Of a DNA stretch of 36,126 bases, positions 1 to 7,723 are shown piece by piece; the first letter of the stretch is position 1, and each line of letters begins with the position of its first letter. A program made the translations under genes and the position numbers. The DNA lies in contig SVOI01000023.1 of the NCBI GenBank assembly GCA_015066465.1, positions 1 through 36,126 of the forward strand, written 5' to 3'. The notes beneath the pieces were generated by a model. That model was not told where the DNA came from and did no database searches. It worked only from the letters and a program-made list of their open reading frames with translations. Source of the DNA: Oscillospiraceae bacterium (lineage in GTDB: Bacteria > Bacillota > Clostridia > Oscillospirales > Acutalibacteraceae).

Positions 1-260
1 TATCAGCTAAAAAGACCTTTGTTTGTGCTATGATTACTGGTCTTGTAGAAGTTGTTGGTACAATGATTGGATACTTTGCAGTAAGTGTTGCTTCTGCAAT
101 TCTGCCATTTGCCTTAGCTTTTGCTGGTGGTACAATGCTTTATGTTATAAGTGACGAAATGATTCCTGAAACACACGCCCATGGTAGTGAACGTGGTGCA
201 ACCTACGCTTTATTAGTTGGTTTTTGTGTGATGCTCGTTACTGATACTTTACTTGGTTAG
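1..260 (+). CDS. ZIP family metal transporter, C-terminal fragment (5' end outside window)
   Basis: The reading frame is already open at base 3 and runs to TAG at 258-260, so only the last ~85 residues are present. The early stretch (SAKKTF, then GLVEVVG) and the closing hydrophobic segments with FAGGTMLYVISDEMIPE resemble the last transmembrane helices of ZIP (ZupT/GufA-type) transporters. These move divalent cations such as zinc, iron or manganese into the cytoplasm. The H and E residues of the IPE and HAHG segments fit metal handling in the family. The internal ATG at 30 is not the start, because conserved sequence continues upstream. The next gene follows 9 bases later with its ribosome binding site overlapping this stop codon, so the two are probably co-transcribed. 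Metal specificity cannot be read. Confidence 0.8.
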   Translation, partial: SAKKTFVCAMITGLVEVVGTMIGYFAVSVASAILPFALAFAGGTMLYVISDEMIPETHAHGSERGATYALLVGFCVMLVTDTLLG

Positions 261-269
261 GAGATAGCT

Positions 270-1328
270 ATGAAAAGGATAATTGCGGTATTTTTATCAT
301 TAAGTTTATTGTTTGTTTTTGCTGGATGTGGTAAAAGTGATAATGTCCCAACCACTACAACACCTTATATAGATAGTGGTGTTAACAATAGTTACGATAA
401 TAACTATGTGGATAATTCTGATATCTATGCTACAAATGTAAATTCAGACATTATAACAAATGTAGCACCACAGCCAACTGTTACACAGAATGTGCAGAAT
501 ACAACAGAGAGCAGTGGTGTGGGGGATTCAGAGAATTCTACAACCGTTCAGGAAAAGCCAACCGAGGCACCTACAACTTCTGCACCTAAAGGCTTAATGC
601 CAGATAGTGTTGAAAGCAATAGTGGAATTGAAAAGGCTACGTATGGGACAAGCGACAGAACATATATAGTTTATTATATGTCAGAGTTATTGACACACGA
701 TTCAAAATTTCCAATTATTTCCTGGGCTAATGGTACTGGTTGCCCACCGTCACTTTATGATGGGTTACTAAGAGAACTTGCAAGTGCTGGTTTTATTGTA
801 ATTGCAAGTGATGAAACAATGGCGGCAGATGGTACTGTGCAAATCGCACAGATTGATTTTGTAATTGATGAAAATTCAAATAAATCAAGTGCATTATATA
901 AAAAAGTTAACACTTCACGAATTGGCGTTATAGGTCACTCACAAGGTGGCAGAAGTGCTGTTAATGCTGGTGCTATGGATGATAGAATTGCTTGTGTTCT
1001 TTCTCTTGCCGGTAGTAATTATGTAGAAGAAGCAGAAAAACTTTCTAAACCGGTTTTATTTATGGCAGGTACTAAAGATAAGGTTGTAGACGCTGACAGA
1101 TGGCTCGTTACAGCTTTTGATGCGGTAAAAGGCCCTGCAGTTTACGCTTCACTTAACGGTGCAATTCACACTACTTGTTGCTCAAATCCAACTGCATATT
1201 CAAGATATATCATCAGTTGGTTTAATGGTTGGTTCTATAACGACAATAACTATAAAGATATGTTTAAAGATGGCGGAGAATTGTCACAAGATTCCGCTTG
1301 GACAGGATTTATGTGTAAAGGGTTCTAA
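270..1328 (+). CDS. Secreted alpha/beta-hydrolase lipoprotein (chlorophyllase / polyester-hydrolase-like)
   Basis: A 352-residue protein starting at ATG 270, behind AGGAG at 259-263. The N-terminus is a lipoprotein signal: basic MKR, a hydrophobic core, then lipobox FAGC with Cys20 as the lipidation site. Residues ~25-105 form a low-complexity Asn/Thr/Pro/Ser linker that probably spans the cell wall. The rest is an alpha/beta-hydrolase domain with nucleophile elbow GHSQGG (Ser224), an acid in GTKDKV (Asp270) and His300 in GAIHTT. The three residues are in the right order and spacing for a catalytic triad. The WANGTGCPP segment suits the oxyanion-hole region of dienelactone-hydrolase, chlorophyllase and polyesterase relatives. 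Two adjacent cysteines follow His300. The substrate is unknown; an ester is inferred. It sits 2 bases before the transporter downstream. Confidence 0.8.
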   Translation: MKRIIAVFLSLSLLFVFAGCGKSDNVPTTTTPYIDSGVNNSYDNNYVDNSDIYATNVNSDIITNVAPQPTVTQNVQNTTESSGVGDSENSTTVQEKPTEAPTTSAPKGLMPDSVESNSGIEKATYGTSDRTYIVYYMSELLTHDSKFPIISWANGTGCPPSLYDGLLRELASAGFIVIASDETMAADGTVQIAQIDFVIDENSNKSSALYKKVNTSRIGVIGHSQGGRSAVNAGAMDDRIACVLSLAGSNYVEEAEKLSKPVLFMAGTKDKVVDADRWLVTAFDAVKGPAVYASLNGAIHTTCCSNPTAYSRYIISWFNGWFYNDNNYKDMFKDGGELSQDSAWTGFMCKGF

Positions 1329-1330
1329 AT

Positions 1331-2182
1331 ATGTTTGACTATTTTTTAGTAATAATTGCAACCATAATGTTTGCAGTGCAATTTTTATTCAATCAAAAAT
1401 TTCAACAGAATTATGGTAGTGACACAAAAGCAACTCTTGTGTTTTCATTATATAAGAGTGCCGTTGCTTCTGTTATAATGCTTATAATAAGTGGTTTTAA
1501 AATTACAATTACACCATTTAGCGTATTGTTAGCGTTTATCAGTTCGGTTTCTGGAATTATGATGCTTTACTTCAGTTTAAAAGCATTTTCAGTTGCAAAT
1601 CTTTCGGTTTATTCAGTATTTTCAATGCTTGGTGGTATGATTTTACCATTCCTTTTAGGTGTTTGTTTTTACGATGAGAATTTATCACCATTAAAAATTA
1701 TTTGTTGCGTTTTAATTGTTGTTGCAGTTCTTTTAAATATTCAAAAGGGTGAGAATGGTAAAAAAGCTCTCCTTTACTATATGGCAGTTTTTGTACTTAA
1801 TGGTATGGCTGGAGTTATTTCTAAAATTCATCAGTCATCAGGTTACCCTATAACTGATAGCACAGGCTTTACATTTTTAATTAACATTATTTCTGTTATT
1901 ATTTGTGCAATCTGGCTTTTAGTTAAATATAAAAAGATTCCAGTTGTTAAAGGTAAAAATCTTTTATATTCATCTGGTTACGGTGTTTTAAATGGAGTTG
2001 GCAATTTGTTCTTGCTTATAGCTCTTTCTAATTTACCAGCTTCTGTTCAATATCCGCTTGTAACTGGTGGGGTAATGGTATTCTCAACTGTTATAAGTGT
2101 TTTGCAGAAAGAAAAGCTATCTAAGAAAGACTACATAGCAACTGCAGTTTCATTTGTTGCTTCTGTGCTTATTGTTTTTTAA
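1331..2182 (+). CDS. EamA-like (DMT superfamily) membrane transporter
   Basis: A 283-residue, almost wholly hydrophobic protein with about ten predicted transmembrane helices in two similar halves. This is the usual size and arrangement of drug/metabolite transporter superfamily (EamA) permeases. Recognisable traits are the N-terminal helix with FNQKFQQ, a LYFSLKAFSVANLSVYSVFSM-like central stretch and a C-terminal repeat with LPASVQYPLVTGG. The start at 1331 is 2 bases after the hydrolase stop, with AAAGGG at about 1317-1322 as ribosome binding site, which indicates an operon. A terminator follows at once. Substrate unknown; family members export metabolites, amino acids or nucleotide sugars. 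Confidence 0.75.
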   Translation: MFDYFLVIIATIMFAVQFLFNQKFQQNYGSDTKATLVFSLYKSAVASVIMLIISGFKITITPFSVLLAFISSVSGIMMLYFSLKAFSVANLSVYSVFSMLGGMILPFLLGVCFYDENLSPLKIICCVLIVVAVLLNIQKGENGKKALLYYMAVFVLNGMAGVISKIHQSSGYPITDSTGFTFLINIISVIICAIWLLVKYKKIPVVKGKNLLYSSGYGVLNGVGNLFLLIALSNLPASVQYPLVTGGVMVFSTVISVLQKEKLSKKDYIATAVSFVASVLIVF

Positions 2183-2186
2183 GTTG

Positions 2187-2214
2187 AACGAGGTGAGTTA
2201 TTCACCTCGTTTTA
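2187..2214 (+). terminator. Intrinsic terminator after the EamA gene
   Basis: Perfect 10-bp stem: AACGAGGTGA (2187-2196) pairs with TCACCTCGTT (2202-2211), 5-base loop, then a short T-rich stretch. It closes the ZIP/hydrolase/EamA transcription unit. Confidence 0.8.
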
Positions 2215-2262
2215 TTCATAATTTATTAAAAGAATCTTAAAAAATATTTTAAATATTGAAAT

Positions 2263-2290
2263 TTGTCGAAATATGTGATAAAGTTATAGT
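2263..2290 (+). promoter_or_regulatory. Candidate sigma-A promoter for the 2315 gene
   Basis: TTGTCG at 2263-2268, 16 bases, then TATAGT at 2285-2290. It lies about 25 bases before the gene's GGGGG ribosome binding site, downstream of the preceding terminator. The -35 element is imperfect. Confidence 0.5.
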
Positions 2291-2314
2291 ACAAAAAATT
2301 TAAGGGGGATAAAT

Positions 2315-3181
2315 ATGAGAAAATTATTTATCAGAAGAGAAAAATCATTTGTGGGTTGTTTAGGTAAATACAAGGTGTATTTGCAGGATTCAAATTCAAG
2401 TGATTTAAAAATCAAAAAAGAAAATTATAGAAAATTAGGCGTTTTAAAAAATGGTAAGGATGCTTGCTTTGAAATACCTAATGAAGAAGCTAAGCTTTAT
2501 GTTATTGCTGGTAAGGCATCAAAAAGCTATTGCAATGATATGATTAAGCTTCCGAGTGGTGAGCAAGACCTTTATTTAGTGGGTAAATCATCTTACAATC
2601 CATTTAAAGGTAATCCTTTCCGTTTTTCTGATCCAGTAACTGAAGAGATGCTTCAAAACAGAAAAAGCACAAATAAAATTTTGGGCTTTTGGATTGCTTT
2701 TTACATAGCTTGTATTATTGTTGGTTTTATTATTGGATTTTCTGTTGCTATGGCAGAACTCGAGCCTGAGGTGTTCACTGCTGATGAAATGAGCATTACT
2801 CTTACCGGTGAATTTGAAGATTATTCTACTGAAGAGGATGAATTTGTTTTTGCAGATGATGATACAAGTGTTGTAATTTCTAAAACTGATTCTGATTATT
2901 TTGAAGTACCACTTACCTTAGAGGAATATTCAGAAGCTGTTTTATTAAGCTTAGAAGATACTATTCCTGGTATCAGTAAAACAGCAGTTCTTGAAAAAGT
3001 CGGTGATGCTTATACATTTGAATCATTAAATTATGAGGGCTTTTCAGAAGTTATTTATTTATATGAGTCAGAAGATGCTTTTTGGATGGTTGTTTTCACT
3101 TGTTATGAGGAAGATTATGCTTATTATGAAGCATATTTCGATGAGTGGGCTGATTCAATTACGTTTGCAGAGGCAGTTTGA
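2315..3181 (+). CDS. Hypothetical single-pass membrane protein with acidic extracytoplasmic domain
   Basis: I do not recognise this 288-residue protein. Residues 1-~120 are basic and polar, with no signal peptide. One strongly hydrophobic segment (roughly 125-147, with CIIVGFIIGF) follows. The remaining ~140 residues are very acidic, rich in Tyr, Glu and Asp. The alternation in the C-terminal part (a strand-like SITLTGEF segment, a pair of helices around EYSEAVLLSLED, then strands and a final helix EAYFDEWADSITF) resembles small secreted PsbP/Mog1-like or DcrB-like folds; this is a guess from pattern only. The net charge difference predicts a cytoplasmic N-terminus and an outside C-terminus. 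It is monocistronic, with its own promoter and terminator. A tail-shifted open frame at 3033-3239 is a shadow. Confidence 0.7.
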   Translation: MRKLFIRREKSFVGCLGKYKVYLQDSNSSDLKIKKENYRKLGVLKNGKDACFEIPNEEAKLYVIAGKASKSYCNDMIKLPSGEQDLYLVGKSSYNPFKGNPFRFSDPVTEEMLQNRKSTNKILGFWIAFYIACIIVGFIIGFSVAMAELEPEVFTADEMSITLTGEFEDYSTEEDEFVFADDDTSVVISKTDSDYFEVPLTLEEYSEAVLLSLEDTIPGISKTAVLEKVGDAYTFESLNYEGFSEVIYLYESEDAFWMVVFTCYEEDYAYYEAYFDEWADSITFAEAV

Positions 3182-3187
3182 TTATAA

Positions 3188-3222
3188 AAACAGTTCTATG
3201 AATTTAATAGAACTGTTTTATT
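3188..3222 (+). terminator. Intrinsic terminator after the 2315 gene
   Basis: 11-bp perfect stem: AAACAGTTCTA (3188-3198) with TAGAACTGTTT (3208-3218), 9-base loop, followed by TTAT. It isolates the unknown gene from the lysine operon. Confidence 0.8.
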
Positions 3223-3240
3223 ATTTTTACCATTTTTAGA

Positions 3241-3269
3241 TTGACATATAAGTGTAACTATGTTATAGT
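3241..3269 (+). promoter_or_regulatory. Sigma-A promoter of the lysine operon
   Basis: Consensus TTGACA at 3241-3246, exactly 17 bases, then TATAGT at 3264-3269, preceded by TGT at 3261-3263 (an extended -10). The expected start of transcription is about 3276, just before the first pairing strand of the riboswitch at 3280. Confidence 0.85.
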
Positions 3270-3279
3270 ATTCACATCC

Positions 3280-3438
3280 GATAGAGGTGCATTTTATCAT
3301 CAGTAGCATTTGCGTGAGCATTTTACCAGAATGGCAAATGTGAAAGGGGTAGGTGCCGAAGTCAGTTTGTGGTGAAAAACTGGTCTGGCGGTATGGAATA
3401 ATATCTGTATCGTTGTCGCAGAAGTGCGGAGAGCTATC
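3280..3438 (+). ncRNA. Lysine riboswitch (L-box) aptamer
   Basis: The leader carries the conserved blocks of the lysine riboswitch in order: GATAGAGGTGC at the 5' end, GGGTAGGTGCCGAAG at about 3347-3361, GGTCTGGCGGT at about 3382-3392 and GCGGAGAGCTATC at the 3' end. The closing helix P1 is GATAG (3280-3284) with CTATC (3434-3438). It senses L-lysine and controls the diaminopimelate and lysine genes that follow. Both genes are lysine-pathway enzymes, so the context fits. The switch-off hairpin lies at 3472-3499. Confidence 0.93.
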
Positions 3439-3499
3439 TTACAATTTTAATGCATAATGCGTAAAGTGTGGGTAGTTGCTTTTCGGGCAGCTATTTTTT
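3432..3499 (+). terminator. Riboswitch expression platform: terminator and competing antiterminator
   Basis: The terminator is GTAGTTGC (3472-3479) paired with GCAGCTAT (3487-3494), two G-U pairs, followed by a run of T to 3499. The sequence AGCTAT occurs twice: in the 3' strand of aptamer helix P1 (3432-3437) and in the terminator 3' arm (3489-3494). The terminator 5' arm (3470-3477) can therefore pair instead with 3432-3439. This implies that lysine-stabilised P1 frees the terminator, and that without lysine the antiterminator forms. The mechanism is inferred from pairing; the known family switch works this way. Confidence 0.8.
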
Positions 3500-3521
3500 A
3501 TTTATAAAGGAGTTATTTAAA

Positions 3522-4409
3522 ATGAGTAACACAATTTTTACTGGCGTAGCAACAGCGTTAGTTACCCCAATGACAAAAGACGGAATTGATTACGAGAATT
3601 TAGGTAAGCTTATTGACTGGCAAATCGAAGAAGGTGTTAACGCTTTAGTTATTGCTGGTACAACAGGCGAAGGCTCTACTCTTACCGATGAAGAGCACAA
3701 AGAGGTTCTTGCTTTTTCTGTAAAAAGAGCAAATAAAAGAGTGCCTATTATTGCTGGTACTGGTTCAAATGATACAGCTTATGCAATCCAGCTTACAAAG
3801 CACGCTTGTGAAGTTGGCTGTGATGCTATGCTTTTAGTAACACCTTATTATAACAAAGCAACTCAACGTGGTTTAATTGAATCATTTACAGCCATTGCAG
3901 ATGCTTCAACCAAACCTTGCATTCTTTATAACGTTCCAAGTAGAACTGGTTGCAACCTTTTACCACAATCTGTTGCAGTTTTAGCAAAGCACCCTAATAT
4001 TGTTGCTATTAAAGAAGCAAGTGGCAACTTCTCACAGATTGCAGAACTCATTTCACTCACAAAGGGCGAAATTGACGTTTACTCTGGTAACGATGACCAG
4101 ATTGTTCCACTTCTTTCATTAGGTGGTAAAGGTGTTATTTCAGTTCTTTCAAACGTTTTACCAAAGAAAACTGTTGAAATGTGTGACAAATTCTTTGCAG
4201 GCGATATTGCTGGTAGTGCAAAAATTCAACTCGAATTAATTCCACTCATTAATGCTCTTTTCTGCGAAGTTAACCCAATTCCAGCAAAAGCGGCAACAGC
4301 TGCTTTAGGCTTTGGTGAAAATTATTTAAGATTACCTCTTACTACAATGGAAAAAGACAATGAAGAAAAATTATTATCACTTATGAGAGAACAAGGTCTT
4401 AACGTATGA
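3522..4409 (+). CDS. dapA: 4-hydroxy-tetrahydrodipicolinate synthase
   Basis: Condenses pyruvate with aspartate-4-semialdehyde, the first committed step to diaminopimelate and lysine (cytoplasmic). The 295-residue product has the usual length. It shows the family signatures AGTTGEGSTL near the N-terminus, YNVPSRTG with catalytic Tyr136, and IKEASGN with Schiff-base Lys164. An upstream in-frame ATG at 3468 is rejected as start: it precedes the riboswitch terminator hairpin and would translate through it. ATG 3522 has AAAGGAG at 3506-3512. It is the first gene after the lysine riboswitch and overlaps lysA by 4 bases (ATGA), so the two are translationally coupled. Expression should fall when lysine is plentiful. 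Confidence 0.95.
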   Translation: MSNTIFTGVATALVTPMTKDGIDYENLGKLIDWQIEEGVNALVIAGTTGEGSTLTDEEHKEVLAFSVKRANKRVPIIAGTGSNDTAYAIQLTKHACEVGCDAMLLVTPYYNKATQRGLIESFTAIADASTKPCILYNVPSRTGCNLLPQSVAVLAKHPNIVAIKEASGNFSQIAELISLTKGEIDVYSGNDDQIVPLLSLGGKGVISVLSNVLPKKTVEMCDKFFAGDIAGSAKIQLELIPLINALFCEVNPIPAKAATAALGFGENYLRLPLTTMEKDNEEKLLSLMREQGLNV

Positions 4410-5710
4410 GCAATTTAATTTGTAGTAATCTTGAAATTAAAAATAACGAGTTATACTTTGGTGGCAGAAGCACTAAAGAAATTGCATCAAAATATAAAAC
4501 ACCACTTTACGTGATGGATGAAGTGACTATAAGAGCAAATTGCCGTAAATATGTAAATTCATTAAATAAATATTTTGGTAGTTCTGCAAAGGCACTTTTT
4601 GCCAGTAAAGCGTGTTCTTTTAAAAGAATGTATGAAATCATATCTTCAGAAAATATGGGCGCAGACGTTGTTTCTGTTGGTGAATTATATACAGCACTTA
4701 AAGCTAATGTAAACCCACAAGAACTCTATTTTCATTCAAATAGCAAAACTGATGAAGATATTGAATACGCTATTTCACAAAACATTGGTTATTTTGTAAT
4801 TGATAATATTGAAGAACTTGATGCTATTAACTTTTTTGCAGGTAAAAAAGGCATTAAACAAAAAGCGTTAATAAGAATTACACCAGGTATTGATACTCAT
4901 ACTTATGAAGCAGTTAACACTGGTAAGGTTGACTCTAAATTCGGTTTCCCAATTGAAACTGGTGCTGGTGAATTTATTACGGGTGAAGCGTTGAAACGTG
5001 AAAACGTTGAACTTAAAGGTTTCCATTGTCACGTTGGTTCTCAACTCTTTGACTCAGATGTTTTCGTTCGCTCTGCTGACACAATGTTAGAGTTCGTTGC
5101 CGAAATGAAAAACAAATTTGGTTTTGTTACAGAAATTCTCGACCTTGGTGGTGGTTACGGCGTTCGTTACGTCGAAAGCGACCCATATATTGATATTGAA
5201 GATAATATAAGACAGGTTGCAGAATTTTATAAAAAGAAATGTGCCGAATTAGAACTTCAGGAACCGAGTGTAAGAATGGAACCAGGTAGGAGCATTGTAG
5301 CAGATGCTGGTATTACTCTTTACACGGCGAATACTGTTAAAATCATTGACGGTTACAAAAACTACGTTGCCGTTGATGGTGGTATGGGTGACAACCCACG
5401 TTTTGCACTTTACGGTTCAGAATATACTGTAATAGCCGCTTCTAAAGCAGAAGAAAAATGTGACTTTAATTGTAGTCTTGTTGGTCGTTTCTGCGAAAGT
5501 GGTGACATTTTACAAGAAAATGTTAATTTGCCATCATCAATTAAACGTGGCGATTTAATTGCAGTGCTCACAACCGGTGCTTATAACTATTCAATGGCTT
5601 CAAATTACAACAGAATTCCAAAATTACCTGTTGTAATGCTTAATGGTAACGAAGATTATATTGCAGTTAAAAGAGAAACTTTAGACGATATTATTAGAAA
5701 TGATGTTTAA
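4406..5710 (+). CDS. lysA: Diaminopimelate decarboxylase
   Basis: PLP-dependent decarboxylation of meso-diaminopimelate to L-lysine, the last pathway step. The 434 residues have the normal fold-type III alanine-racemase-like layout: Lys68 in FASKAC is the PLP lysine, HCHVGSQ is the barrel motif, GGGYG is the phosphate-binding loop, EPGRS contacts substrate, and CESGD (Cys363) is the active-site cysteine supplied by the dimer partner. The start overlaps the dapA stop. The stop at 5710 is directly followed by the next ATG at 5711, so all three genes form one operon under lysine-riboswitch control. Confidence 0.95.
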   Translation: MSNLICSNLEIKNNELYFGGRSTKEIASKYKTPLYVMDEVTIRANCRKYVNSLNKYFGSSAKALFASKACSFKRMYEIISSENMGADVVSVGELYTALKANVNPQELYFHSNSKTDEDIEYAISQNIGYFVIDNIEELDAINFFAGKKGIKQKALIRITPGIDTHTYEAVNTGKVDSKFGFPIETGAGEFITGEALKRENVELKGFHCHVGSQLFDSDVFVRSADTMLEFVAEMKNKFGFVTEILDLGGGYGVRYVESDPYIDIEDNIRQVAEFYKKKCAELELQEPSVRMEPGRSIVADAGITLYTANTVKIIDGYKNYVAVDGGMGDNPRFALYGSEYTVIAASKAEEKCDFNCSLVGRFCESGDILQENVNLPSSIKRGDLIAVLTTGAYNYSMASNYNRIPKLPVVMLNGNEDYIAVKRETLDDIIRNDV

Positions 5711-7381
5711 ATGAAAGTAATAATTTCTTGCCTTAATTCAAAATACGTTCATTCATCTTTAGCGCCGTGGTGTTTGTTTTCGGGTGTTAAAAATAACGCT
5801 CTTAAAAAATATGACGTTAAAGTTATGGAATGCACAATAAACAGTAATATAATAGATTTTGCAGAAAGTATCTTAGGTGAAACTCCCAAGATACTTTCTT
5901 TCTCGTGTTATATATGGAATATTGAAAAAACTCTTGAAGTGTGCAAATACATAAAAGACAAGAGTAATATTACGATTGTTTTAGGTGGTCCCGAAGTAGC
6001 ATACAGAGCAAAAAATGTATTAGAAAATTATTCGTTTATTGATTACGTACTTTCAGGTGAAGGTGAAGAAACCTATCCGTTATTATTAGACGTGCTTTCA
6101 CATAATGGCGATTTATCTACTGTTCACGGGTTATCGTACAGAAAAAATAACGAAATTGTTTCTATCCCTGAAAAAGAGTACACCGGTACACCGGTAAGCC
6201 CTTATACAGATGAATATTTTAATAATCTTAACGGCAAAATTACTTATATCGAAACAAGTCGTGGTTGCCCTTACAGATGTGCTTTCTGCCTTTCCGGTAA
6301 CACGTCACCTTTAAGATTTTTTGATTTAGAAAAGGTGAAAGAAGATATTATTAAAGTCGCTAACAGTGGTACACAAACTGTTAAATTTATTGACAGAACT
6401 TTTAACGCTAACGCCAAAAGAGCAAATGAAATTTTAAATTTTATTTTAGAAAATCGTGGGACTAAAATTCCCGAAAACGTATGCTTCCACTTTGAAATAG
6501 CAGGGGATATTTTAAAAGAAGAAACTTTTGAAATATTAAAAAATGCACCAAAAGGACTTTTTCAACTTGAAATTGGTATGCAGTCTTTTAATGAGGATAC
6601 CTTAAAAGCTATTAACCGTAAAACTGACACTAAAAAGCTTATTGAAAATATTAAACGTTTAATTTCTTTTAATAATATGCATATTCATATTGATTTGATT
6701 GCAGGGCTTACAGGCGAGGATTTAAAGAGCTTTGAAAGAAGTTTTGATATTGGTTACTCTTTAGGTGCCAATATGCTTCAAATGGGCTTTTTAAAGCTTC
6801 TTTATGGTGCAGATATGAGAAAGTACCCTGAAAAATATCCGTGCCGATACACCCAAAATCCGCCGTACGAAGTTACTGAAACTCCGTGGCTTTCAAGTGA
6901 TGAAATTAAGAAACTTAAAAAATGTGAAGATGCATTAGAAAGACTTTATAACAGTGGTAGATTTTTATTTACCCTTGATTATTTAATAGAAAATAAAATT
7001 TTTACTCCATTCCAGCTTTTCTATCAGTTTGGTAATGAAATAGATGGAACAAAAATGAATCTTTCAGATTATGCAGTTCATATTTATTATTTCTTTAAAG
7101 AATTTGCAGATGAAGAAATTTTGAGAGAAACAATTCTTTGCGATTTGCTTTCTTGTTCATCTGCTTTGCAAATACCAGAAATATTTAAAGTAAACGACCC
7201 GCTATATAAAAAAATCAAAAAGCATTTTGCAAATATTAAAGGTGAACACAATAAAATCGCAATACTTTATAAGACCGACAGAGTGTTTGTTGTAAACCAG
7301 AATAGCGAAAAAGACTTTTTTGGTAGGTTTAATGGTAAATTTTATAACTTAAACGATGTAAAAGAAAAAGCAGATAGTTGA
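5711..7381 (+). CDS. B12-binding domain / radical SAM protein (DUF4080-type)
   Basis: A 556-residue protein. The N-terminal ~130 residues are a cobalamin-binding-type Rossmann domain (LGGPEVAYRA, then LSGEGEETYPLL). Next is a radical SAM core whose cluster motif CPYRCAFC gives Cys186, Cys190 and Cys193 (CxxxCxxC). The core continues through an IDLIAGLTGED stretch. The C-terminal ~170 residues look like the DUF4080 extension found with such proteins in Clostridia. The reaction is unknown; family members methylate or rearrange unreactive carbons. It begins on the base after the lysA stop, so it shares the lysine-repressed operon. Nothing in the sequence shows that it acts on lysine. The stop codon lies inside the terminator stem. 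Confidence 0.85.
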   Translation: MKVIISCLNSKYVHSSLAPWCLFSGVKNNALKKYDVKVMECTINSNIIDFAESILGETPKILSFSCYIWNIEKTLEVCKYIKDKSNITIVLGGPEVAYRAKNVLENYSFIDYVLSGEGEETYPLLLDVLSHNGDLSTVHGLSYRKNNEIVSIPEKEYTGTPVSPYTDEYFNNLNGKITYIETSRGCPYRCAFCLSGNTSPLRFFDLEKVKEDIIKVANSGTQTVKFIDRTFNANAKRANEILNFILENRGTKIPENVCFHFEIAGDILKEETFEILKNAPKGLFQLEIGMQSFNEDTLKAINRKTDTKKLIENIKRLISFNNMHIHIDLIAGLTGEDLKSFERSFDIGYSLGANMLQMGFLKLLYGADMRKYPEKYPCRYTQNPPYEVTETPWLSSDEIKKLKKCEDALERLYNSGRFLFTLDYLIENKIFTPFQLFYQFGNEIDGTKMNLSDYAVHIYYFFKEFADEEILRETILCDLLSCSSALQIPEIFKVNDPLYKKIKKHFANIKGEHNKIAILYKTDRVFVVNQNSEKDFFGRFNGKFYNLNDVKEKADS

Positions 7382-7399
7382 TTCAACTATCTGCTTTTT
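7370..7399. terminator. Bidirectional terminator between the lysine operon and the XRE gene
   Basis: 11-bp perfect stem GCAGATAGTTG (7370-7380) with CAACTATCTGC (7384-7394), 3-base loop. A run of T follows on the plus strand and an A run precedes it, giving a T run on the minus strand. It serves the operon ending at 7381 and the minus-strand regulator ending at 7418. Confidence 0.85.
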
Positions 7400-7417
7400 C
7401 TGCCGCAAAAACCTAAA

Positions 7418-7630
7418 CTATTCATTGATTTTTGGGTTTTCAGTTCTTTTCATAATATAATCCATACTCACACCATAAAAATCTGCTAAAGAGATAAGAG
7501 TTTCAGTGGGGGGGACTCTTTCTCCGTTTTCAAATTTTGAAAGCAAAGATTGTTCAATGCCTGTTTTCATTTGAACAGCAAGTTGAGTTATTCCGGCGTT
7601 AGTACGCAATTTTTTTAAGTTATTTTGCAT
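7418..7630 (-). CDS. Small XRE-family helix-turn-helix repressor
   Basis: Seventy residues, almost entirely one Cro/C1-type DNA-binding domain: LKKLRTNAGITQLAVQ, then SLLSKFENGERVPPTETLISLADFYGVSMDYI. There is no sensor or oligomerisation domain beyond a short polar tail, so it probably dimerises through the HTH domain. The start ATG at 7630-7628 has GGTGAT as ribosome binding site. It is transcribed away from the chemoreceptor gene, and the shared 93-base spacer contains inverted repeats over the receptor promoter. This suggests it represses the receptor and possibly itself. No phage genes are near, so I read it as a local regulator rather than a prophage repressor. Confidence 0.85.
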   Translation of the reverse strand: MQNNLKKLRTNAGITQLAVQMKTGIEQSLLSKFENGERVPPTETLISLADFYGVSMDYIMKRTENPKINE

Positions 7631-7648
7631 ATAATCACCAAGTAAATT

Positions 7649-7692
7649 ATGTCATATTTTTTATTGACAAATATGACAAGATGTCATATAAT
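7649..7692 (+). promoter_or_regulatory. Near-consensus promoter of the chemoreceptor gene with overlapping palindromic operators
   Basis: TTGACA at 7664-7669, 17 bases, then TATAAT at 7687-7692: a perfect sigma-A match. ATATGAC (7671-7677) and GTCATAT (7683-7689) form an inverted repeat inside the spacer and -10. Another GTCATAT copy lies at 7651-7657. These are likely half-sites of the divergent XRE repressor; the assignment is inferred from position and symmetry. Confidence 0.75.
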
Positions 7693-7723
7693 ATATCATA
7701 TGTTACTTATAGGAGGTTTTTGA

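Noticed and set aside
3468-3521. Upstream ATG giving an 18-residue longer DapA
   Set aside because: It lies within the riboswitch expression platform and precedes the terminator; the real start at 3522 has AAAGGAG.
7418-7630. The XRE gene as a prophage repressor remnant
   Set aside because: No phage gene is nearby, and the operators sit on a chemoreceptor promoter.
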